Both the position numbers and the translations under genes were made by a program. A model generated the notes under the pieces. It saw only the letters and a list, made by a program, of their open reading frames with translations, made no database searches and was not told the origin of the DNA. From positions 66,438-130,437 of the forward strand of contig CAYYUG010000004.1 of NCBI GenBank assembly GCA_964474755.1: 64,000 bases of DNA, in the 5' to 3' direction. Source of the DNA: GCA-2717185 sp964474755 (lineage in GTDB: Bacteria; Pseudomonadota; Alphaproteobacteria; UBA8366; GCA-2717185). Positions 8,316 through 17,620 of this stretch are shown piece by piece. Numbering within the stretch: the first letter of the stretch is position 1; each line of letters begins with the position of its first letter.

Positions 8316-9239
8316 ATGGCCGAGTTACACACCATTACAGAAGGTTTGCGCTTTCCCGAAGGGCCAATCGCCATGCCAGACGGCTCGGTCGTACTGGTCG
8401 AAATTGAGGCGGCGCGGCTGACCCGTGTCAAACCGGACGGGTCTAAGGAGACCATCGCGGAAACCGGCGGCGGACCCAATGGCGCCGCGATTGGGCCCGA
8501 TGGCGCCTGCTACATCTGCAACAATGGTGGCTTCAACTGGGAGGAGACGCCGGAGTGGCTGCGCCCGGTCGGCCAGGGCAATGATTACAGCGGCGGCCGT
8601 ATAGAGCGGGTCGATATGGAAACGGGCGAGGTTACCGTGCTGTACACTCATTGCGGCGACAATCCGCTGAAAGGGCCCAACGACATCGTCTTCGACAGCC
8701 ATGGCGGGTTTTACTTCACCGATCTAGGGAAGGTACGCGATCGCGATATGGACCGCGGCGGTCTCTACTACGCCCTACCGGATGGCAGTAGCATCAACGA
8801 AGTGGCCTTTCCGATTATCACGCCAAATGGCGTTGGCCTGTCGCCAGACGACAAGACGGTTTATGTCGCAGAAACCGAGACCAGCCGCCTCTGGTCCTAC
8901 GAGGTGGTCGCGCCTGGCGAGATCAAAACCAAGCCCTTCCCATCGGTAAATGGCGGCGAGCTTGTTGCCGGACTCCCGGGCTATCAACGCTTCGATTCTA
9001 TGGCGCTCGACAGCGCCGGCAATATTTGTGTCGGTACACTAATCCGCGGCGGCGTTACTATAATTTCGCCGGACGGGCAAAATATCGAGCATATCCCAAC
9101 GCCGGACATGTTCTGCACAAACATCTGCTTCGGCGGGCCAGATTTGAAAACGGCCTATCTGACTCAGAGCTTCACCGGCAAGCTAATCGCCCTCAACTGG
9201 CCGCGGCCGGGTTTGCCTCTGCATTTCCTGAACAAGTAA
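8316..9239 (+). CDS. SMP-30/gluconolactonase/LRE-family lactonase
   Basis: This 307-residue six-bladed beta-propeller hydrolase is of the SMP-30/gluconolactonase family. Expected metal-site segments are present: FPEGP (Glu15), GPND (120-123), TPNGVGLSPD (169-178) and FDSMALD (226-232, with the catalytic-type Asp). The family hydrolyses aldonolactones and other lactones using a single divalent cation. There is no signal peptide, so it is cytoplasmic. The ATG follows a GGGAGA about 9 bases upstream. The LigI-like hydrolase, the cupin and this gene lie together, although on alternating strands. Confidence 0.88.
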   Translation: MAELHTITEGLRFPEGPIAMPDGSVVLVEIEAARLTRVKPDGSKETIAETGGGPNGAAIGPDGACYICNNGGFNWEETPEWLRPVGQGNDYSGGRIERVDMETGEVTVLYTHCGDNPLKGPNDIVFDSHGGFYFTDLGKVRDRDMDRGGLYYALPDGSSINEVAFPIITPNGVGLSPDDKTVYVAETETSRLWSYEVVAPGEIKTKPFPSVNGGELVAGLPGYQRFDSMALDSAGNICVGTLIRGGVTIISPDGQNIEHIPTPDMFCTNICFGGPDLKTAYLTQSFTGKLIALNWPRPGLPLHFLNK

Positions 9240-9503
9240 GGAGCTTGGGACAACCTATTAATTAAGCCAAACCTATGTGTCGCAGCGAACTTGATGCGGG
9301 ACCTTGGCTGCACCGGCGGCTGAGAATAGTCAAACCTTTGCAAGGTGACGCGGCTGGGTCTCAGTTCAGAACCCGAGATGGCATAGTCCTGAGATGTCTG
9401 CGCAGCCGCTAACAAGGTTAGCCATACGGTTTTCACTTTCCCCGCCGCCACTAAAGATTAGGATTAGCGTTCCTTCTGCAACAGCATTACCCAGAGGTCT
9501 TCC

Positions 9504-11258
9504 ATGGCCGAGATCAAGGACCCCATCGCGTTCGAGCTATTCAAGAACACGATTTTTTCCATTGCCGACGAAATGGCGCTGACAATCTGCCGAACGACCT
9601 ATTCCGGTGTGTTACGCGACAATATGGATTTTTCCACTGCTTTCGCCGATGCAAGCGGCAAGCTGGTAGCCCAGGGGCTTACTCTGCCAGGGCATCTGGG
9701 ATCAATCCCCGACGCGTTGGACGTTGTCGTGGAGCGGTTCGGAGCGGAGATGAAGCCGGGCGACATGTACATCATGAACGACCCTTTTGACGGCGGCATG
9801 CATCTGCCGGATATCTTCATCTTCAAACCAATCTTCGTCGACGACCAGCGACTGGCCTTTGCGGCGACAATTTGCCACCACGCCGATGTCGGCGGCCGAG
9901 TGCCGGGCTCGAATGCTAGCGACTCAACCGAGATCTATCAGGAAGGCCTCCGTATCCCACCCTTGAAACTTTTCGACCAGGGCGTGCGCAACGACACCAT
10001 GTGGTCGATCATTGAGAAAAATGTTCGCATCCCGGTGCAGGTGTTCGGCGATCTGCGCGCGCAGCTCGCCGCCTGCCACATTGCCGAAAAGCAATTCTTG
10101 GAACTAGTCGACGATTACGGCAAAGCGACGGTCGAGATCTACATGGCTGAAATAATCGACTATGCCGAGCGCCTAACCCGTGCTGCCGTCTCAAATTTGC
10201 CAGATGGCACCGTCAGTTTCGAGGATTGGATCGATGATGACGGTATCGATATCGACCAACCAATCCGCCTGTTCGTAACCATCACCAAACAGGGTGACAC
10301 CATGAGCTTTGACTGGTCTGGCAGTTCAGAGCAAGTCAAGGGTGCTATCAATAACACCTTGAGCTACACCAAGGCTGCATCCTACACGGCGGTGCGCTCA
10401 ATCTTGCCCGATGGCATTCCCAACAACGAAGGTGTGTTCCGCGCAATCAGCGTCGAAGCGCCAACAGGTACCATCGCAAATGCTGTCCTGCCGGCCGCTT
10501 GCGCGGCACGCGGCCTAACAGGTTTTCGCATGGTCGACTGCGCCTTCGGGGCCCTAGCATTTCTGACACCAGACAAAGTTGGCGCAGCTTCCGACGGCGG
10601 CAATACGGGCGTATCGATAGGCGGTTATGACGAGAACCGAAAACCCTACATCTTCGTCGATTTCGCTTGCGGTACCTGGGGCGGGCGGCCTTGGGCGGAC
10701 GGACTGCAAGGGAATTCCAATATATTCGCCAACATGGCGTCGCAGTCGGTCGAAGTAATCGAAGCGGAGCAGCCGATTGAAATACTAGCCTACGAATTTC
10801 TGACCGATAGAGCGGGGGCCGGGCAATACCGCGGCGGAGCGCCTTACCGCCGCGACTATCGTTTTTTAGAAAAGGAAGCGATCCTGCAGGTACGCTCCGA
10901 CAGGCGATCTGTTCGGCCCTATGGGCTATATGGCGGCCGCGCGGGAAAACCTTCGATGAACTACCTCAACCCGGATGGCAATAATCAGGTGCTGACCACC
11001 AAGCCGACGATGAATATCAGTAACGGTGATGTGTTCCGGCACGAACTGGCGGGAGGCGGCGGTTGGGGCGACCCCTATAAGCGAGATCCGGAAGCGGTGG
11101 TGCAGGACGTCCGCAACGAGCTTGTAACAGCTGAAGCAGCGCGGGCGGAATATGGCGTCGTCGTCGACACCAAGGGCTGGACTGTCGATTTTGAGGCCAC
11201 CGAGGCACTGCGTGCAGAGCGCGGCTCTGTCGAACTAGAGACCGTAATTTGGGATTGA
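9504..11258 (+). CDS. Hydantoinase B / oxoprolinase-family protein (HyuB)
   Basis: This is the beta-type subunit of an ATP-dependent amide or lactam hydrolase of the HyuA/HyuB family (N-methylhydantoinase, 5-oxoprolinase, acetophenone carboxylase, caprolactamase). The 584 residues show MNDPFDGGMHLPD (about 92-104), CHHADVGG, GTWGGRPWADG and the C-terminal GGGGWGDPYKRDP block typical of HyuB. The start is supported by GAGG 7-8 bases before the ATG. The stop is 6 bases from the hyuA start, so the two form an operon; together they would couple ATP hydrolysis to ring opening or carboxylation. The substrate is unknown. The acyl-CoA dehydrogenase as third gene is less usual. Confidence 0.92.
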   Translation: MAEIKDPIAFELFKNTIFSIADEMALTICRTTYSGVLRDNMDFSTAFADASGKLVAQGLTLPGHLGSIPDALDVVVERFGAEMKPGDMYIMNDPFDGGMHLPDIFIFKPIFVDDQRLAFAATICHHADVGGRVPGSNASDSTEIYQEGLRIPPLKLFDQGVRNDTMWSIIEKNVRIPVQVFGDLRAQLAACHIAEKQFLELVDDYGKATVEIYMAEIIDYAERLTRAAVSNLPDGTVSFEDWIDDDGIDIDQPIRLFVTITKQGDTMSFDWSGSSEQVKGAINNTLSYTKAASYTAVRSILPDGIPNNEGVFRAISVEAPTGTIANAVLPAACAARGLTGFRMVDCAFGALAFLTPDKVGAASDGGNTGVSIGGYDENRKPYIFVDFACGTWGGRPWADGLQGNSNIFANMASQSVEVIEAEQPIEILAYEFLTDRAGAGQYRGGAPYRRDYRFLEKEAILQVRSDRRSVRPYGLYGGRAGKPSMNYLNPDGNNQVLTTKPTMNISNGDVFRHELAGGGGWGDPYKRDPEAVVQDVRNELVTAEAARAEYGVVVDTKGWTVDFEATEALRAERGSVELETVIWD

Positions 11259-11264
11259 CGGACA

Positions 11265-13361
11265 ATGAGTGAATTCAGAGTCGGCGTCGACATCGGCGGT
11301 ACCTTTACCGACATCGTTTTCTTGGGCGCAGACGGCAAGGTTCTGACCAAGAAGGTTTCATCCACGGTGGACGACTATGCGCAGGCAATCGTCGACGGAT
11401 TGATACAGATTTATGAAGAGCAGCAATTAACCTGCGCCGATATTTCCGAGCTGCTACACGGCACCACTGTCGGATCAAATGCCATTCTGGAAGCCAAAGG
11501 CGCACGCACCGGGCTAATCACGACAGAAGGGTTCCGCGACATTTTGGAGATCCGTACCCTGCGCATGCCGCGGCTTTACGATTTGCATTGGGAAAAGCCG
11601 ATGCCCCTAATCGAGCGTTATCTCCGCCGCACAGTGAAAGAGCGTGTCGATTCCGAGGGCAATATCAAGGATGCATTGGATCCGGCAGAGGCGGAGCGGG
11701 TCGTCCAAGCATTGGTCGACGAAAATGTTGAGGCAATTGCTGTTTGCCTGCTAAACGCCTACGCCAATCCGGTTCACGAACAGACGATCGCAAAAATTAT
11801 CCGAGCCAAGGCTCCCGACCTACCTTTCTGCATCAGCTTCGACGTACTACCGGAGATGAAGGAGTACGAGCGCACTTCGACCACAGTAATCAATACGTAC
11901 ATCATGCCAATTGTTAAGGGTTATCTCGAGTCCTTGCGGCGCGAATTGGATGCCGGCGGCACCACCGCCCCGCTACTGCTAATGCAGTCGAACGGCGGGC
12001 TAATGACATCGGAAGCAGCAACGAGGCTCCCGGCCAATATCGTCGAATCTGGGCCAGCCGGTGGCGTGGTCGGCGCGCAGGCGCTCTCGCGCAAGCTTGA
12101 CATGCCCGACCTAATCACTTTCGACATGGGAGGCACCACCGCCAAGGCCTCATTGATCGAGAATACCGAGGTGACACGTTCGCTGGAATACCAGGTAGGC
12201 GGTGGTATCATGATTGGCTCACGCCTGATGACAGGTGGTGGCTACACACTCAAGGTTCCCGCCATCGATCTAGCCGAGGTCGGCGCCGGTGGCGGCTCGA
12301 TCATCACAATTGACCCTGGTGGCTCGATGCAAGTCGGGCCACAGAGCGCCGGCGCCTTCCCCGGCCCAGTCTGTTACGATCAAGGCGGTACGGAACCTAC
12401 CGTCACGGATGCCAATGTGGTGCTCGGTTACATCAATCCTGCCCATCTTGTCGGAGGGGCACTAACCCTCAACCCAGAAAAGAGCCGTCAGGTCCTCAAA
12501 GAGAAGGTCGCCGAGCCGGTCGGGCTGGAGGTCGCACACGCTGCTTACGGTGCACACCAAATTGCTGCATCCAACATGATTCGCGCGATAAAGGCAGTCT
12601 CCAGCGAGCGCGGCCGAGATCCGCGCCGCTACGCCATGCTGGCCTTCGGTGGCAACGGACCGCTATTTGCGGCGGGCATGGCCAAGGCGCTGCGAATGAC
12701 CCGCATCGTCATCCCGCCATCACCCGGCCTGTTTTCATCCTTTGGGCTACTCTACGCCGATGTGGAACACCACTATTCGCGTACGGTGCGGCGAGTTCTC
12801 CGAGACAGCGATCCTGCGCAGCTCAATGCCGCCTGGCAGGATCTCGAGGATCAGGCATGCGACCAGCTCGCAGTGGACGGCTTCAGCGAAAGGCAAATGC
12901 GTTTTCGCCGCAGCGCTAACATGCATTACAAGGGCCAAATCTTCGAGCTCACGGTGCCGGCACCGGACGGCGTGATCGATGCAGTCGCGGTGGCAACTCT
13001 GGAGGAGGCCTTCGGAAAAGAGCACGAAGTGACTTATGGCCATCGTGCCGGACCGGAAGAACCGGTCGAACTGGTCAACGCCATGGTCATCGGTCAAGGC
13101 GTTCCGGATCGACCTCGAGTGCCGGACCAGTTGCTGTCGGAGGCATCAAGCAAGACCGACCCACTACCACCGCGTAAAGCATATTTCGGACCGGAAGCCG
13201 GGTGGATCGAAACTCCAGTTATCCGCCGCAATGATCTCACCGCGGACAGGATAGGGCCCTGCATCGTGGAGGAATACGATGCTACCTGCCTGATCCCACC
13301 GGGCGCGAACGCTTCGCTCGACAGTTACGGCAACATCGTGCTCGTTCTACCGGAGAATTAA
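11265..13361 (+). CDS. Hydantoinase A / oxoprolinase-family ATPase subunit (HyuA)
   Basis: This 698-residue protein is the ATP-binding partner of the preceding HyuB. The N-terminal actin-like ATPase signature VDIGGTFTD is at residues 8-16, a second phosphate-binding block DMGGTTAKASLI near 288-299, and the C-terminal Hyu_A domain runs to the end. The family phosphorylates an amide or carbonyl oxygen to drive hydrolysis (hydantoin, 5-oxoproline, caprolactam) or carboxylation (acetone, acetophenone). The gene lies 6 bases after hyuB and 6 bases before an acyl-CoA dehydrogenase, all on the plus strand, a clear operon. Which of the reactions applies cannot be read from sequence. Confidence 0.92.
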   Translation: MSEFRVGVDIGGTFTDIVFLGADGKVLTKKVSSTVDDYAQAIVDGLIQIYEEQQLTCADISELLHGTTVGSNAILEAKGARTGLITTEGFRDILEIRTLRMPRLYDLHWEKPMPLIERYLRRTVKERVDSEGNIKDALDPAEAERVVQALVDENVEAIAVCLLNAYANPVHEQTIAKIIRAKAPDLPFCISFDVLPEMKEYERTSTTVINTYIMPIVKGYLESLRRELDAGGTTAPLLLMQSNGGLMTSEAATRLPANIVESGPAGGVVGAQALSRKLDMPDLITFDMGGTTAKASLIENTEVTRSLEYQVGGGIMIGSRLMTGGGYTLKVPAIDLAEVGAGGGSIITIDPGGSMQVGPQSAGAFPGPVCYDQGGTEPTVTDANVVLGYINPAHLVGGALTLNPEKSRQVLKEKVAEPVGLEVAHAAYGAHQIAASNMIRAIKAVSSERGRDPRRYAMLAFGGNGPLFAAGMAKALRMTRIVIPPSPGLFSSFGLLYADVEHHYSRTVRRVLRDSDPAQLNAAWQDLEDQACDQLAVDGFSERQMRFRRSANMHYKGQIFELTVPAPDGVIDAVAVATLEEAFGKEHEVTYGHRAGPEEPVELVNAMVIGQGVPDRPRVPDQLLSEASSKTDPLPPRKAYFGPEAGWIETPVIRRNDLTADRIGPCIVEEYDATCLIPPGANASLDSYGNIVLVLPEN

Positions 13362-13367
13362 ATCGAA

Positions 13368-14513
13368 ATGCCGTACAAGACCTTCGGCTTTACCGAGGAA
13401 CAGATCCTAATGCGCGACAGTGTGCTGGGACTGCTCGAGCGCGTGCTATCACCCGAAAAGATCGCCTCGCAGGACAAGGCCTCCCAGTACCCGCATGAGA
13501 GTTTCAAGGCGCTAGCCGAAGCCGGTTGGTTGACCCTACCCTTCGACGAAGCCTATGGCGGCATGGGTGCAGGATACAAGGATTTCGCCGTCTTCATTGA
13601 GGCACTTGGCTACCACTATCCGGGTATCCGCACCGCCTATATGACCACAGTCGTCTATGGCGGGCTTTATATTCAAAACCTCGGCAGCGAGCCGTTAAAA
13701 AAGGAATTCCTGCCGCCCATAATGAAGGGCGAGTGCCGCATGGCCGTCGCTATGACCGAACCGCAAAGCGGCTCTGACGTCGCCGGTATTCGGCTGCGTG
13801 CTACCCGCGATGGGGACGGTTACGTGCTGAACGGGCAAAAGGTATACATCACCAACGCGCATGAATCAGACTACATAGTTGTTGCCGTGAAGACCGATCC
13901 AAAGGCGGGGCGCAAAGGCATCAGCCTGGTTATAGTCGACACGACTGACCCCGGCTTCGAGGCGCGGCCAATGGATCCGCTAGGCAGTCGCTCAACCCTG
14001 CTAAACGAGGTCTTCTTTGACAATGTCCGGGTGCCGACCTCTCGACTTCTAGGCGAGGAAAATAGCGGATGGAAAGGACTGATGCAGGGGCTCAACCTGG
14101 AGCGCATTCTGATTGCTGCAGCAGCGTCCGGCCAGTGTCTCAAGATTATCGAAACCGCCAAACAGTTCATTGAGGACCGTAAAGCCTTCGGCAAGCGTAT
14201 AGCTGACTTTCAGGCCGTAGCCCACAAGTTCGCCGAAATGGCGATGATGGCCGAGACGGCACGTCTGCACACCTACAACACGGCAGAGTTGCTCGACGCG
14301 GGCGAGGACGCGATCCAGGAGACAGCGATGGCCAAGGTTGTCGCGACCGAGAACAACTTCAAGGTCGCCGATCTAGGCGTCCACATCATGGGCGCAGCTG
14401 GTTACGTGCAGGGCGACATGCAACGTATGTTCCGCGACGCGCGTTTGGGCACGATCGGCGGCGGCACCAGCGACATCCTGCGTAACGTCATCGCTCAACG
14501 GATGGACCTTTAG
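13368..14513 (+). CDS. Acyl-CoA dehydrogenase
   Basis: This is a 381-residue FAD-dependent acyl-CoA dehydrogenase forming the alpha,beta double bond of an acyl-CoA. The N-terminal helical, middle beta and C-terminal helical domains are all present; MTEPQSGSDVAG (129-140) contacts flavin and substrate, and YVQGDMQRMFRDARLG marks the C-terminal flavin region. In the C-terminal position where medium-chain enzymes have the catalytic Glu (EGTS) this protein has GGGTS. A Glu is present instead in LNLERIL (Glu245), the site used by isovaleryl-CoA and long-chain dehydrogenases, so a branched or bulky acyl-CoA substrate is plausible. It is the last gene of the hyuB-hyuA operon (6-base gap). Confidence 0.92.
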   Translation: MPYKTFGFTEEQILMRDSVLGLLERVLSPEKIASQDKASQYPHESFKALAEAGWLTLPFDEAYGGMGAGYKDFAVFIEALGYHYPGIRTAYMTTVVYGGLYIQNLGSEPLKKEFLPPIMKGECRMAVAMTEPQSGSDVAGIRLRATRDGDGYVLNGQKVYITNAHESDYIVVAVKTDPKAGRKGISLVIVDTTDPGFEARPMDPLGSRSTLLNEVFFDNVRVPTSRLLGEENSGWKGLMQGLNLERILIAAAASGQCLKIIETAKQFIEDRKAFGKRIADFQAVAHKFAEMAMMAETARLHTYNTAELLDAGEDAIQETAMAKVVATENNFKVADLGVHIMGAAGYVQGDMQRMFRDARLGTIGGGTSDILRNVIAQRMDL

Positions 14514-14934
14514 GCCGGAGTAACACAGCGGGTTTTTTTGGCGCCGGTGGAATTCGCATTGCCCTCGTTGCCAGCAACCGAACAGATTAAAGATAACGCC
14601 TAAACCTGATGTGCGACCATTGGGAAATTCGACCTTTAAATAACATTCTGTAACCTGGTAATTTAATCGATGAAGAACCAGGGCTCTAACCTCGCCAACC
14701 GGCCCACCCACCGCGACCGCACATAGACGGACCGGTTGGCCGAAGCGCATTTCTATCGCTACGCTTCTGAGCAGGTCAAAGTAGGCGTCGACAAACGGAG
14801 AAACTCCGACCCCATCCCAGCACTCCAAGAGTTGACGCCATTAAGCAGTCCAGCACATAGCCCTTTTTCTGTATGCTCGCCTGCCGATCACCATGTGCTA
14901 GGATGATCCTTCTCATCTTTGGAGGATGACAAGC
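14514..14934. other. Intergenic region after the hyu operon
   Basis: About 420 bases with no convincing gene. A minus-strand frame (14828 down to 14373) is open but runs into the acyl-CoA dehydrogenase on the opposite strand and has no recognisable domain. A run of seven T at about 14533 could help end the operon transcript, but no strong stem precedes it. The final bases hold a strong GGAGG for the dioxygenase gene at 14935. Confidence 0.45.
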
Positions 14935-15789
14935 ATGACCTACCAACATATTGAGGTAAAACCCATTTCCGGCGCGCTGGGGGCCGAGGTTGAGGGAGTT
15001 GACCTTTCCGAGGACATGGGCAACGCAGTGTTCAGTGAGATCCAGAAAGCGCTGCATGAGAACCTCGTTATCTTCTTTCGCGATCAAAATTTGACGCCGG
15101 ACGAACAAAAGAAATTCGGACGGCGTTTCGGTACGCTCAATATTCACCCGCAATACGTGCCGCTCGACGGGCATCCGGAGATCCTACCGGTCCTCAAGGA
15201 GCCAGACGAAACGAAAAATATCGGGGACGTTTGGCACACTGATGTCAGCTTCCTGGAGCAGCCTTCGATGGGCTCTTTACTCTACGCGCATGAGGTGCCG
15301 ACGGCAGGTGGCGATACCATGTTTGCCAACCAGTACCTCGCTTACGAAACCTTGTCAGACGGTATGAAAAAATTGCTAAACAACGTTGCGGCGGTGCACA
15401 GCGACCGCGTTCTAAGCAACCCAGCAAACGCGGCTGACCGCAACGAGGGCCGCTCGACGCGCATCCGTGAAAATGCAATGACCGAGGAAGAGATCACCAA
15501 CGAGCACCCAGTCGTCCGCACCCACGTGGAAACCGGCCGCAAGTGTCTATACGTCAATAGGCCCTTTACCGTGCGTTTTTCCGGCATGACGGAAGCGGAA
15601 AGCCAGCCGCTATTGGAGTATCTCTACACACACGCAACCCGGCCCGAAATTACCTGCCGCTTCCGCTGGAAAAAGCACTCTGTCGCTTTTTGGGACAATC
15701 GCTGTACCCAGCACTACGCGCTGAACGACTATCATGGACATAGGCGAACTATGCACCGCGTGACCGTGAATGGCGAGCGACCGATCTAA
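14935..15789 (+). CDS. TauD/TfdA-family 2-oxoglutarate/Fe(II) dioxygenase
   Basis: This 284-residue enzyme is of the taurine/2,4-D dioxygenase type. It couples decarboxylation of 2-oxoglutarate to hydroxylation of a substrate. The iron facial triad is visible as His101 and Asp103 (VWHTDVSF) and His274 (RTMHRVTV), with the 2-oxoglutarate-binding Arg shortly after. An in-frame ATG at 14926 abuts the Shine-Dalgarno itself; the ATG at 14935 lies 9 bases after GGAGG and is preferred. The stop overlaps the convergent deacylase stop by 4 bases. The substrate is unknown; typical ones are sulfonates, aryloxy acids or small carboxylates. Confidence 0.9.
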   Translation: MTYQHIEVKPISGALGAEVEGVDLSEDMGNAVFSEIQKALHENLVIFFRDQNLTPDEQKKFGRRFGTLNIHPQYVPLDGHPEILPVLKEPDETKNIGDVWHTDVSFLEQPSMGSLLYAHEVPTAGGDTMFANQYLAYETLSDGMKKLLNNVAAVHSDRVLSNPANAADRNEGRSTRIRENAMTEEEITNEHPVVRTHVETGRKCLYVNRPFTVRFSGMTEAESQPLLEYLYTHATRPEITCRFRWKKHSVAFWDNRCTQHYALNDYHGHRRTMHRVTVNGERPI

Positions 15790-17474
15790 GCCGCAAAGTC
15801 GCGCAACACCGAACCCGGACCCTTGGCGTGTTGCACGTAGTCCGTGCCATCGAAGATGTGGGTACCGTTGACCCAGACGCCGTGAACCCCCTTCGGCTTT
15901 CGAATAGTACGCGGGCCACCGCCCGGTAGATCGGAAACGCGCTGCGGTGCGCCGACACCGATCGTCGCCGGGTCAAACAGCACCATGTCAGCATGGCTAC
16001 CCGGCGTCAGCCGGCCACGACCCTTGATGCCGTATAGGTCGGCGGGATGGCTAGTTAGCCGCCGTACGCCTTCCGCCAATGAAAAGACACCTAACTCACG
16101 CACCCAGCGGGATAGCAAGTGCAACCCATAGCCGGCGTCACACATATAGATCAGATGCGCTCCCGCATCGGACAGAGAGACCACGCCTCGGTCATGCTGC
16201 AGTAAACGTCTGACGCCATCGTCTCCCACATTGAGGAATTTACCGAGAAAGGCAGTTTCCAAATTCTCTGACAGGGCGAGGTCGAACATCACATCCATCG
16301 GATCTGCGCCTTGTTCTGCTGCTATATCGGCAATATTCCGGTTCTGCAGCGCCGCGTTCTCCTCGTTAGCGGGCGCAGCAATAACAACCTGGTCCCAGGT
16401 ACCCTTGAAGATCGTACCGACGACCGGGTTTTCAAGATCCTTGCGAAACCTGTCACGGAAGGCGGGGTCCTTGTAAACTTCGATCAGTTCCTCGCGCGAC
16501 GCCGCCTTGTAGTTGGCAAAGGACGAGTGGCTGTGAAACGGGTAGGCATTGGCCATCGTGAAGTCAAAAGAGAGCGGCTGACAAGGAATTTGGATGTAAA
16601 GTTCGTTGCCGCGTTCATGCGCTGCCGCGCAATCCTCAAACCAACTAATGCCGAGCTCCGGATCACTGGAATTATACATAGCCGCCCCAGTGGTCAGAAA
16701 CATGCGGCGGCCAATCTTTTCGACGATTGGTTCCATCGCCGAAACGTTACCGCGGCCACCGGCTGACATTTGAACGATTCCCTTACCCGCCTCACCAACC
16801 GCTTCGGCAAGATGCCCAAATTCCTCGACCGAAGCGATGGTCGATGGCATCGGAATGCCGCCATATCCGGAATGGTTGATCGAGAACGAGCTCGCAAAAC
16901 CAACCGCACCATCTTCCAACGCGCTCTCGACGAGGCGGCGCATCTCCATTAGTTCACCTTCGGTTGGTGTCTTACGCACCCAAGCCTCGTCCTTCATCAC
17001 TGCCGTGCGGACCGCGGAATGACCAACAAAGACAGCCATATTGGGATAGGGACCTGTTTGTTCGAGCGCGTCCATATATTCCGGGAAGGTCTCAAACTGC
17101 CAATTTATTCCAGCCCGTAGCGCGTCGAGATCCATACCCTCGACAACTGACAGATTGTTCATGATGTAGTCGCGGACATCCGGTGGGCTAGGAACAATGC
17201 CGAAACCGCAATTGCCCATTACGCAAGTGGTTACGCCGAGCGATGGTGACGGCGAACAAGTCCTGTCCCAGGTTACCTGCGCATCAAAATGTGTGTGCAA
17301 GTCTACAAATCCTGGCATCACGGCCAAACCGTCGGCATCAATTTCCTGAGCCGCCGCAGGCGTGTCTGCGCCCAGTGCAATGATTTTGCCGTCTGCCACC
17401 GCTAAATTACCCTGCACTGGATCAGCGCCGGTCCCGTCAAATATCTCTACGTTCTTGATTAGCAAATCGGACAT
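15786..17474 (-). CDS. N-acyl-D-amino-acid deacylase-family amidohydrolase
   Basis: This 562-residue amidohydrolase is of the D-aminoacylase/dihydroorotase branch. It begins with the usual small beta domain (LIKNVEIFDGTGADP), then the metal motif HTHFDAQVTWD, a GNCGFG block, a VGHSAVR block and the late SDAGAHL with a catalytic-type Asp. The family removes acyl groups from D-amino acids or hydrolyses related amides using zinc. The frame is open 20 codons further upstream, but the ATG at 17474 has AGGAAAGGG 7-8 bases before it and gives the conventional N-terminus. It is divergent from the MFS transporter (146 bases between starts), which may carry its substrate or product. Confidence 0.9.
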   Translation of the reverse strand: MSDLLIKNVEIFDGTGADPVQGNLAVADGKIIALGADTPAAAQEIDADGLAVMPGFVDLHTHFDAQVTWDRTCSPSPSLGVTTCVMGNCGFGIVPSPPDVRDYIMNNLSVVEGMDLDALRAGINWQFETFPEYMDALEQTGPYPNMAVFVGHSAVRTAVMKDEAWVRKTPTEGELMEMRRLVESALEDGAVGFASSFSINHSGYGGIPMPSTIASVEEFGHLAEAVGEAGKGIVQMSAGGRGNVSAMEPIVEKIGRRMFLTTGAAMYNSSDPELGISWFEDCAAAHERGNELYIQIPCQPLSFDFTMANAYPFHSHSSFANYKAASREELIEVYKDPAFRDRFRKDLENPVVGTIFKGTWDQVVIAAPANEENAALQNRNIADIAAEQGADPMDVMFDLALSENLETAFLGKFLNVGDDGVRRLLQHDRGVVSLSDAGAHLIYMCDAGYGLHLLSRWVRELGVFSLAEGVRRLTSHPADLYGIKGRGRLTPGSHADMVLFDPATIGVGAPQRVSDLPGGGPRTIRKPKGVHGVWVNGTHIFDGTDYVQHAKGPGSVLRDFAA

Positions 17475-17620
17475 CGTCGTTCCCTTTCCTGCGCATCTGC
17501 ACCCGGTAAGTCTATGCAACTCCGGGTATTGCAAGCAAATTGCCGCATTCCACGCGTGACCCAGTCCTAGAAATTGTTATTGTGTTGCCCGGATTACCCC
17601 TCGTGAAAAGGTACCTTTCA

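Noticed and set aside
14373..14828. 151-codon minus-strand ORF after the hyu operon
   Set aside because: It overlaps the acyl-CoA dehydrogenase on the other strand, has no domain and no ribosome binding site.
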